Source: Candidatus Onthomorpha intestinigallinarum
GTDB lineage: Bacteria > Bacteroidota > Bacteroidia > Bacteroidales > P3
Length of the DNA stretch: 20,282 nt
NCBI GenBank assembly: GCA_019114015.1
Contig: DXGG01000250.1
Span: forward strand, 1 to 20,282
Reading direction: 5' to 3'
Positions within the stretch are counted from its first letter, which is position 1. Every line of letters begins with the position of its first letter. Shown here piece after piece: positions 6,001-12,838 of this stretch. The translations under genes and the position numbers were made by a program. Under the pieces are notes generated by a model. The model was not told where the DNA came from. It made no database searches and saw only the letters and a program-made list of their open reading frames with translations.

Positions 6001-7947
6001 TTACAGACAGGCATAATCCCTGCCGTAATGCAGCATTTGCGACAGATAACTTTCGGGATAAACCGTCTTGAAATCAATTATCCGTCCCTCATCGTCAAAG
6101 ACCGGTTGAATGTCAACGTTGACGAATCCTCCGTAAGGCTTCAGGTCCAGAGCTCCGTAACGCTTTATCACTTCCCTGTGCAGTATCGGGTCTATGTCTA
6201 TGGCATAACGTTCCACCAGTTCCTTCGCCTTGTCGTATTCTCCCAAAGACTTTATGCGCTGAATCATTCCCAATAGTTCGCCAAAACCCTTTCTGAGATT
6301 TTCATAATCGGTTATATGAAAATAAGTCTTGCCTTCCCTCTCAACCTTTTCAATACCGAAACCATTCTCAAAGCAATATGCGGAGATAAGTTTACGGGCC
6401 TGCATGTGGGCTTTTCTCAAGGGTTTCCCCTCCTCTATTCTCGCATACTGGCTCAAAAGACCGTTCATTATGTAAGAGTCACAGGCCGTCATTCCGACCT
6501 CAGGGGAGTCTGCCAGTTTCAACTCAATCATTTTGGAATCCAACAGATAATACAGTGCAAAAAGATCTGCCCGCGCCTCTTCCAGACATGAGGAAAATTC
6601 CTTTAGGGCATTGCTGTCCGTACCTTCGAGCAGTTGACCCGAACCGTGGCCGAGGCATTCATGCATGTCGGTATGCAGGTCGTCTGCCAGAATACCGTAT
6701 GTTCTGTTGCGTTCCTTTTCCTCCATGGAAAAGGCGAATTCCTCAAGGACGCTTTTTTCGCACTCCAAAGCCGCGGCCTTGTAGGCATGGGAAAGGTTTG
6801 CGATGTTCACGCTCTTTGAACCGTATTCCTTTCTTATCCAGTCGGAATTTGGAAGATTTATTCCTATCGGAGGAACGGGGTAGTTGTCGCCTGCAAGACA
6901 AACGGCCTCTATCACTTTTGCCGATATTCCAACGACGTTTTCTTTCTTGAACCTGTCCTCTATCGGAGAATGATCCTCGAACCACTGTGCGTTTTGAGAC
7001 AATACCTCACAACGCCGACTCGCGTCAAAGTCCTTGAAATCCACAAGGCCTTCCCATGTTGCCTTCATACCGAGAGGGTCGTTGTATGTCTCGACAAAGG
7101 CGTTGATATAATCGCATTGCGAATTGTCGTCCTCAAGCCAGAGAATATTGTATTTGTCCCACAACTCCAAATCTCCGCTCGTGTAGTATTCGATAAGGAC
7201 TTCGGTATATTTTTGTTGTTGCTCGTTTTCGGCAAAGGCCATGGCCTTACGAAGGTTCTCCACTATCTTCTCTATCGCCTCGCCGTACAGCCCTCCCATC
7301 CTGTATGTCAGTTCCTTTATTTGGCCGTTTTGTTTGACCAGTTTTGAATTCAGTCCCGTTGCAGGCGGACGCATAGGGTCGGAAGGCTTCATGGCCGCAT
7401 AAAAATCCTCCGCTTCCTGTCGGTTAAGCCCCTTATAGAAATTTACGGCCGAGCCCTCTATGGGGTCTTTCCCCTTGTCCGTCTCCTTTCTTTTGGGTGC
7501 AATGTCGCTGTTGTAGATTATCCCGGCCATTTTTCTGCAATAATCCTCAAGGGACATGTTTTCCAAAGGATATTTCGAGCAATCGGCTTCAAGCATCAGC
7601 TTGATGAAATACTCCTTGTCGCATTCCGGATAGAATTTGTCATGTGAATAATGATGGTGAATGCCGTTGGAAAAAAACAGTCTTTTGGCATAAACCACGA
7701 ACTGTTGCCATTGTTCTCCCGATTGCTCCCTATGATTTTCCAGAATGTTTTCCACTATTTTTCTTATCGGAAGGTTGAGTTCGCAGTTTTGTTCCCAAAT
7801 TATGTCCCTTCCCCATTTACATGCCTCAGACAGGTGATACAGATAGTGTTTCTGTCTCAAAGACAGAGAATTCCAATTATCGACCTTGTATTTCATCACC
7901 TTGCAATCCGCAAAGCGGTCTATCGTATATATGAATTCTTCTTTCAT
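6001..7947 (-). CDS. dpp3: Dipeptidyl peptidase III (M49 zinc metallopeptidase)
   Basis: Zinc exopeptidase that removes dipeptides from the N-terminus of short peptides. The 648-residue protein carries the M49 zinc motif H429-E-C-L-G-H434 and the second ligand/catalytic motif E456-E-A-R-A-D461. The 28-residue spacing from the first His to the second motif's Glu agrees with the well-studied Bacteroides thetaiotaomicron enzyme, whose motif is also HECLGH. The N-terminus (MKEEFIYTIDRFADCK) shows no signal peptide or lipobox, so it looks cytosolic, which fits turnover of imported peptides. The length is slightly below the usual 675 or so, in line with lack of an export signal. The ATG at 7947 lies 24 bp from a TAnnTTTG promoter and has no SD. 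Monocistronic; the stop is 37 bp from a two-way terminator. Confidence 0.93.
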   Translation of the reverse strand: MKEEFIYTIDRFADCKVMKYKVDNWNSLSLRQKHYLYHLSEACKWGRDIIWEQNCELNLPIRKIVENILENHREQSGEQWQQFVVYAKRLFFSNGIHHHYSHDKFYPECDKEYFIKLMLEADCSKYPLENMSLEDYCRKMAGIIYNSDIAPKRKETDKGKDPIEGSAVNFYKGLNRQEAEDFYAAMKPSDPMRPPATGLNSKLVKQNGQIKELTYRMGGLYGEAIEKIVENLRKAMAFAENEQQQKYTEVLIEYYTSGDLELWDKYNILWLEDDNSQCDYINAFVETYNDPLGMKATWEGLVDFKDFDASRRCEVLSQNAQWFEDHSPIEDRFKKENVVGISAKVIEAVCLAGDNYPVPPIGINLPNSDWIRKEYGSKSVNIANLSHAYKAAALECEKSVLEEFAFSMEEKERNRTYGILADDLHTDMHECLGHGSGQLLEGTDSNALKEFSSCLEEARADLFALYYLLDSKMIELKLADSPEVGMTACDSYIMNGLLSQYARIEEGKPLRKAHMQARKLISAYCFENGFGIEKVEREGKTYFHITDYENLRKGFGELLGMIQRIKSLGEYDKAKELVERYAIDIDPILHREVIKRYGALDLKPYGGFVNVDIQPVFDDEGRIIDFKTVYPESYLSQMLHYGRDYACL

Positions 7948-7970
7948 GTTTTATAGTTATATGTTCGCAA

Positions 7971-7998
7971 CAAAGATACGGAATTTCCATTGTGCAAA
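7971..7998 (-). promoter_or_regulatory. Promoter for dpp3
   Basis: On the minus strand, TTTG (7998-7995) is followed after 16 bp by TATCTTTG (7978-7971). The -7 box is a perfect TAnnTTTG; the spacing to the -33 box is a little short. The predicted leader is under 25 nt. It is divergent from the promoter at 8113-8143. Confidence 0.6.
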
Positions 7999-8112
7999 GT
8001 TGTAAACGATAATATTAAGACCCGTGAAAATTAATCACGAATATTAAAGGGAAATAAAACGAACTGAAAACTTGTCTTTTACGGCGATATATAATATATC
8101 TTTTGCAATATT

Positions 8113-8143
8113 TTTGTAGATTCAAACAAATAGCATATATTTG
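8113..8143 (+). promoter_or_regulatory. Promoter for the outer-membrane-like protein gene
   Basis: TTTG at 8113-8116, 19 bp, then TATATTTG at 8136-8143: exact Bacteroidota consensus with ideal spacing. The leader of about 35 nt is A-rich and lacks an SD. The rest of this divergent intergenic stretch (7999-8112) is very AT-rich and holds a short inverted repeat (CGTGA at 8023-8027 with TCACG at 8035-8039) and no gene. Confidence 0.8.
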
Positions 8144-8181
8144 CATCCGTATAATTTATTAACAAACAAAAAAATAAACAA

Positions 8182-8847
8182 ATGAAAAAAGTATTACTAC
8201 CAACCTTACTTGTTTTAGGTTGTTTGTTCATTTTGGACTCTTATGCAGTATATGCACAGGACGCATCTTCAAATGCTGGAAAAGAAATTTTATACAATGG
8301 TGGCAGAATTCGTTTTGTTGCAGGAGTGGATTACAAGAATTACAACTTGAATTTTGACAATAAATCCAACAATGTCGCTTTTTTCAATTTCGGTTTGCAT
8401 TTTACTCCCGACTTTCCATTACGCTTTGCTTTGGACTATGGATTTGAACAACTCCAAAGGGACAGTAGGGCTTTTGCCATCGGAGCGAATATTGAATGGC
8501 GATTTATAACTTTTAGAACGAGTGATGCTTTTGATGTCTCCATACCTTTTATTGAGATGACTTTGGGTGCAAGATATCAGTATGATAATTTGTTTGTCAA
8601 TGGATTTGATATATATTCCAATTCCATCGGTCCGTTGTTCAGGGTAAACATCAATCAGTTGCGTTTTGAGACAGGTTATCTTTGGGGAGTGAACAAGGTT
8701 GATTTGTCTCCTTTTGAAAAGGGATACATGAACACTTTCTATTTGAGATTTGCCGTTGACATACCTACTTATTCGAGAAGTATTATAAGAGCAATGAAGA
8801 ACAACAAAGAGGAAGGAGTAAAGAAAAATATATTCAATTTCAATTAA
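8182..8847 (+). CDS. Small exported beta-barrel-like outer membrane protein, function unknown
   Basis: A 221-residue protein with a clear signal peptide (MKKVLLPTLLVLGCLF...; probable cleavage after YAVYA, about residue 25). The mature part alternates polar and aromatic residues in short strands (IRFVAGVDYKNYNLNF, AFFNFGLHF, RFALDYGFEQL, FIEMTLGARYQYD, LRFETGYLWGV, NTFYLRFAVDI), the pattern of an 8-10-strand outer membrane barrel. The last strand-like segment ends in VDI, followed by a polar tail. I do not recognise the family. It has its own consensus promoter and a strong terminator, so it is monocistronic. It is more AT-rich than dpp3 upstream, but nothing else points to recent transfer. 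It could also be a periplasmic beta-protein; barrel location is inference. Confidence 0.7.
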   Translation: MKKVLLPTLLVLGCLFILDSYAVYAQDASSNAGKEILYNGGRIRFVAGVDYKNYNLNFDNKSNNVAFFNFGLHFTPDFPLRFALDYGFEQLQRDSRAFAIGANIEWRFITFRTSDAFDVSIPFIEMTLGARYQYDNLFVNGFDIYSNSIGPLFRVNINQLRFETGYLWGVNKVDLSPFEKGYMNTFYLRFAVDIPTYSRSIIRAMKNNKEEGVKKNIFNFN

Positions 8848-8866
8848 AAGACTTGCTTCAAGTGCG

Positions 8867-8901
8867 AAAAAAAATCGGCTCATGAGGAGCCGATTTTTTT
8901 T
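8867..8901 (+). terminator. Intrinsic terminator
   Basis: A long stem with core ATCGGCTC / GAGCCGAT, loop ATGAG, flanked by eight A on the 5' side and eight T on the 3' side. It ends the transcript of the outer-membrane-like gene. Confidence 0.88.
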
Positions 8902-8959
8902 GTATGCTTTTCTTTAGGTGAATTTACGCTCAAACAATACGGATAACGGTAAAATGTTG

Positions 8960-8967
8960 TACCTTTG
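8960..8967 (+). promoter_or_regulatory. Likely -7 element of the lptFG-glycosyltransferase operon
   Basis: TACCTTTG matches TAnnTTTG and lies 26 bp before the GTG start at 8994. No good TTTG is seen at the -33 position, so the call rests on the -7 box and its location alone. Confidence 0.5.
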
Positions 8968-8993
8968 TTTCACGAACCGTTTTTGTCGTAATA

Positions 8994-10409
8994 GTGAAAA
9001 AGCTCGATAAACTGATAATAAAATCTTATTTGGGGCCTTTGTTGCTGACATTTTCCTTATCCGTTTTTGTTCTGCTTCTTCAGTTTCTGTGGATGAAGAT
9101 AGAGCAGATTGTCGGCAAGGGACTGGAAACGACGGTGATAATCGAGCTGGTTGTCTATGCGTGTGCAACTCTTGTGCCGATGGCTTTGCCGCTCGCCATA
9201 CTTCTGGCTTCAATCATGACGATAGGAAACTTCGGCGAAAGATATGAACTGGTAGCCATGAAATCCGCAGGCCTTCCCCTGTTCCGCATATTGAGGCCCT
9301 TGATTGTGCTTTCGCTCGTTCTTTCCGTTTTTGCCTTCTTTTTCTCGAATAATGTGATACCTGTGGCCAATATGAAGCTGAGAACGATATTGTATGAAGT
9401 GAAGACAAAAAAACCTACACTGAACATAAAACCCAATCAGTTCTATTCGGAAATAGACAACTACACCATAAGGATAGGCAGCAAGGACAAGGAAGGGAAG
9501 AACCTAAAGGACATAATCATATATGACCATTCCGAGGATTTGGGAAACGTAAACGTCACAATTGCAGACAGAGGACAGATGTATTCGACAAACGATGGCA
9601 ATGTTTTAATCTTCCATTTGTTTGACGGATATACCTTTGATGAGGACCTGTCGGGCGAAAATACGATGAAAAGACCTTTGGTTAGGTTGGACTTTAAGGA
9701 ACAGATTCTGAATTTCGACATATCCAACTTCGCGTATCAGAAAACAGACGAGAACCGTTATGAAGGGCACTATAAAATGTTGAACATAATGGATTTGAAC
9801 CGTAGTCTCGACACCTTGCAAAGCAACAGCGAACAGTTTGTCGCAGGTTTTGTGCGAACGATTGGAAGAGACCTGAACTTCAATGTACCTACCACAGATT
9901 ACAAAGGAAATTTTTATGATGATTATTCAAGACTGGATTCCAAGAAAAAAACGGAGATAGACAATCTTGCCTTATCTAAAATTGAATATCTCGAGTCGGA
10001 TTTGTCCGCGATGAAGTCCAAAATCCGTTCGGACAAAAGTTATATCACCCGATACAAGATAGAACTGCACAGGAAGTTTACTCTTTCGGTTGCCTGCCTC
10101 ATTTTGTTTTTCATGGGAGCGCCATTGGGAGCCTTGATACGCAAGGGAGGATTGGGTATGCCCGTTGTTGTTTCGACTCTGGCGTTTATAGTTTACCATA
10201 TCTTGGGTACAATGGGTGAGAATGCGGCTCTGGAGGGCAAGTTGCCCGTATGGTTGGGCATGTGGCTCTCTTCGGTAGTGTTTCTGCCTCTTGGCGTTTT
10301 TTTGACAATGAAGGCTACATCTGACGCAAGCGTTCTGAGTGCGGAAACATGGACAAAATATTTCGATTCGTTTGTTCAGAAGATAAAAGAAAGAAAAAGG
10401 AAAGTGTGA
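8994..10409 (+). CDS. LptF/LptG-family LPS export permease (YjgP/YjgQ)
   Basis: Inner-membrane subunit of the Lpt ABC exporter that extracts lipopolysaccharide and passes it to the periplasmic bridge. The 471-residue protein has the family N-terminus (KKLDKLIIKSYLGPLLLTF) with membrane helices at about 12-36, 50-78 and 98-120, the cytoplasmic GERYELVAMKSAGL coupling segment (about 80-95), a long periplasmic beta-rich domain (about 125-345), and three C-terminal helices from about residue 362. The start is GTG; it gives the canonical N-terminus and no ATG does so. The periplasmic part contains a charged insertion (about 270-355), making the protein longer than the 360-residue E. coli proteins, as is common in Bacteroidota. 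The glycosyltransferase gene starts 2 bp after its stop. I cannot tell LptF from LptG; the partner is not in the window. Confidence 0.9.
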   Translation: MKKLDKLIIKSYLGPLLLTFSLSVFVLLLQFLWMKIEQIVGKGLETTVIIELVVYACATLVPMALPLAILLASIMTIGNFGERYELVAMKSAGLPLFRILRPLIVLSLVLSVFAFFFSNNVIPVANMKLRTILYEVKTKKPTLNIKPNQFYSEIDNYTIRIGSKDKEGKNLKDIIIYDHSEDLGNVNVTIADRGQMYSTNDGNVLIFHLFDGYTFDEDLSGENTMKRPLVRLDFKEQILNFDISNFAYQKTDENRYEGHYKMLNIMDLNRSLDTLQSNSEQFVAGFVRTIGRDLNFNVPTTDYKGNFYDDYSRLDSKKKTEIDNLALSKIEYLESDLSAMKSKIRSDKSYITRYKIELHRKFTLSVACLILFFMGAPLGALIRKGGLGMPVVVSTLAFIVYHILGTMGENAALEGKLPVWLGMWLSSVVFLPLGVFLTMKATSDASVLSAETWTKYFDSFVQKIKERKRKV

Positions 10410-10411
10410 AA

Positions 10412-11611
10412 ATGAAGATATTGCAGTTTTGTTACAAACCTCCTTACCCGACATACGACGGAGGCTCAATGGCCATGCATTCCCTGACAGAGGGTTTCTT
10501 GAATAATTCCGTGCAGGTGAAAGTGTTGGCTTTCAATTCTCGAAAACATCCATGCAAAGTGGAGAATCTGCCCGAAACCTATGTGAACGAGACGGGATTC
10601 GAGACGGTTTTTGTGGATTTGGACATCAAACCGATTCCGGCTTTTGAGGCATGGATTTGCGGTGAAAGTTATCATGTAAAGCGATTCATTAACTCTGAGA
10701 TGAAGAGAAAACTCAGGGATATTCTGAAAAAGGAGGAGTTCGACATTGTGCAGTTTGAAAGCGTTTTCCTTACGCCTTATGTACCGATTGTACGCAAATA
10801 CAGCAAGGCAAAAGTGGTATTGAGAGCTCCGAACATTGAAAACAAGATATGGAAAAGGATACACAAATCGACCGGAAATCCTTTAAAAAAGATGTATCTG
10901 AAACATCTGGCCCTTACATTGGAGAGATACGAACTGGATCATATGAACGATTATGATGCGGTTTTTCCTATTACGGATTTGGATGCGGAATATTTCAGGA
11001 AGAACGGATTCAGAAAATTGTGCAAGGGATTGCCTTTCGGTATAGATACGCCTGAAATTATCAGTGACGTATTGGAAGAAAAGAATACGATTTTTCATAT
11101 AGGTTCAATGGACTGGTTTCCAAACGAACAGGGTATAAAATGGTTTCTGAACGAGTGTTGGGACAAAATAAAGGCTTTATGTCCGGATGCCGAGGCTTAT
11201 TTTGCTGGCAGGAAAATGCCGCAATATTTGTTGGACAACCGACAGGAGGGTGTCCACATGATTGGTGAGGTTGACGACAGCATTCGTTTCATGACAAGCA
11301 AGCAAATAATGGTAGTACCTCTTTTGTCGGGCAGCGGGATAAGGGTGAAGATAATAGAAGCCATGAGCATAGGCAAGACAGTGGTTGCCACTTCCGTCGC
11401 AGCCGAAGGAATCATGTATGAAAACGGAAAAAACATTATTATTGCCAATACTCCCGATGAATTTGCACAAGCGATAAAACATTGTTTTGATGACCAGGAA
11501 TATTGTAAGTCAATCGGGAAAGAGGCAGCCAAACTCATTGCGGAAAAATACAACACCAACAAGATAGCACGTCAGTTGCTGGATATGTATGAACAAATGA
11601 TATCTAAATAA
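10412..11611 (+). CDS. Glycosyltransferase family 4 (GT-B fold)
   Basis: A 399-residue retaining glycosyltransferase, predicted peripheral on the cytoplasmic side. The N-terminal Rossmann domain opens with MKILQFCYKPPYPTYDGGS, the acceptor-side glycine-rich loop; the C-terminal nucleotide-sugar domain has IFHIGSMDWFPNEQGI (about 228-243), an AYFAGRKMP strand, VPLLSGSGIRVKIIEAMSIGK with the conserved Glu at 316, and ATSVAAEGI. The linker from about 150 to 180 (ENKIWKRIHKS...) is basic and amphipathic. The ATG at 10412, two bases after the permease stop, gives the right N-terminus; a longer in-frame form would overlap the permease gene. Being in one operon with an LPS permease suggests a role in LPS core or surface polysaccharide. 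Donor and acceptor cannot be determined. Confidence 0.88.
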   Translation: MKILQFCYKPPYPTYDGGSMAMHSLTEGFLNNSVQVKVLAFNSRKHPCKVENLPETYVNETGFETVFVDLDIKPIPAFEAWICGESYHVKRFINSEMKRKLRDILKKEEFDIVQFESVFLTPYVPIVRKYSKAKVVLRAPNIENKIWKRIHKSTGNPLKKMYLKHLALTLERYELDHMNDYDAVFPITDLDAEYFRKNGFRKLCKGLPFGIDTPEIISDVLEEKNTIFHIGSMDWFPNEQGIKWFLNECWDKIKALCPDAEAYFAGRKMPQYLLDNRQEGVHMIGEVDDSIRFMTSKQIMVVPLLSGSGIRVKIIEAMSIGKTVVATSVAAEGIMYENGKNIIIANTPDEFAQAIKHCFDDQEYCKSIGKEAAKLIAEKYNTNKIARQLLDMYEQMISK

Positions 11612-11617
11612 GGTCTC

Positions 11618-12793
11618 ATGAGAATTGCAGTGGTTTTGACAAGAATTCCCTTTCCCCTTTTCAAGGGAGACAAGTTGAGGGCCTATTATCAGATAAGGGA
11701 GCTCTCAAAAAAACATGATGTCTATCTGTTTTGTCTCAACGGCAAGGAGGATGAAAGACAAGGCAGGGAAGAACTGTTGAAATATTGTAAAGAGGTATGT
11801 ATCGTAAGAAACGACCGCCTTTCTGCGATGTTGAGACTGTTTTTTGCCGCTTTTACAAGCAAACCGTTGCAGGTCGCATTTTACGATTCGAAAAGAAATA
11901 AGAGACTGTTCGAGACTTTTGTTAGAAAATACAACATAGAACTGGCATATTTCCAATTTGTCAGGATTGCTCCTTTTGCGAAAGGGCTTGAATGTGCCAA
12001 GGTATTGGATTTTCAGGACACTCTTTCGGTAAATATGGCGAGAAGAGCCGAAAAATCCAATATGTTTGCGGCATGGATTTTCAGAAAAGAAGCCAAACGT
12101 CTTGCCAGATATGAAAGTCACATGTTTTCCGTATTCGACGCTTTGACCATAATAACGGATACGGACAGACAGTTGTTGGCAAGCGAAAGGAAAAACGAGG
12201 TGGAGGTAATAGCCAACGGTGTTGACAAACGTTATTTCGACTATCCTTTACAAGAACACAAGAAATATGACTTGATATTCAGCGGGGCTATGGGTTACAA
12301 GCCCAATATAGTTGCTGCGGAATATTTGATTGAGAAGATAATGCCTCTCGTATGGAAAAGAATGAACGATGTAAAAATGGCAATAGTCGGAGGTGGGGCT
12401 CCAAGATCTGTTCTTAGGTTGGCCTCGGAAAAGGTCGATATACCGGGATGGGTGGATGACATGCGTACTTATTATTGCAAGACCAAATTATTTGTCGCTC
12501 CAATGCAGATAGGAACAGGCTTGCAAAACAAACTGTTGGAAGCTATGGCCATGAGCGTACCTTGCATAACAAGTCCGCTGGCAAACAATGCCCTTGGCGC
12601 AAAAGACGGACATGAAATATTAATAGCGGAATCACCACAACAGTATGCGGATTATATTGTGAAACTGTTGAGCGACAAAACTTTGTCTGATGCTATAGCA
12701 AATAACGGCAGGGATTATGTTTACAACAACTACGGTTGGGAAGCTTGTTGTGAAAAATTGTCGTCCGTGTTTGAACGATGCATTGATAAATGA
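11618..12793 (+). CDS. Glycosyltransferase family 4, second of an operonic pair
   Basis: A 391-residue GT-B glycosyltransferase, starting 6 bp after its neighbour. The N-terminus MRIAVVLTRIPFPLFKGDKLRAY fits the IP-x-P-x-x-KGDK-x-R loop also seen in a GT4 subgroup first noted with PEP-CTERM/exosortase loci; no exosortase is seen here, so that link is only sequence likeness. The C-terminal domain shows LIFSGAMGYKPNIVAAEYL (about 218-236), MAIVGGGAP, and APMQIGTGLQNKLLEAMAM with the conserved Glu at 308. It is related only distantly to the preceding glycosyltransferase, so the two likely add different sugars. It is probably co-transcribed with the permease and ends in a hairpin overlapping its stop codon. 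Confidence 0.88.
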   Translation: MRIAVVLTRIPFPLFKGDKLRAYYQIRELSKKHDVYLFCLNGKEDERQGREELLKYCKEVCIVRNDRLSAMLRLFFAAFTSKPLQVAFYDSKRNKRLFETFVRKYNIELAYFQFVRIAPFAKGLECAKVLDFQDTLSVNMARRAEKSNMFAAWIFRKEAKRLARYESHMFSVFDALTIITDTDRQLLASERKNEVEVIANGVDKRYFDYPLQEHKKYDLIFSGAMGYKPNIVAAEYLIEKIMPLVWKRMNDVKMAIVGGGAPRSVLRLASEKVDIPGWVDDMRTYYCKTKLFVAPMQIGTGLQNKLLEAMAMSVPCITSPLANNALGAKDGHEILIAESPQQYADYIVKLLSDKTLSDAIANNGRDYVYNNYGWEACCEKLSSVFERCIDK

Positions 12794-12824
12794 TAATGGC
12801 TCCGAATAACTCGAAGCCATCATC
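12792..12824. terminator. Imperfect hairpin between convergent genes
   Basis: A 14-bp stem with two mismatches (12792-12805 with 12811-12824, loop ATAAC) overlapping the glycosyltransferase stop. Neither side has a strong T-run, so it may be a weak terminator or an mRNA 3'-end stabiliser for the two convergent genes. Confidence 0.45.
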
Positions 12825-12838
12825 GTCAATCTTATTGT

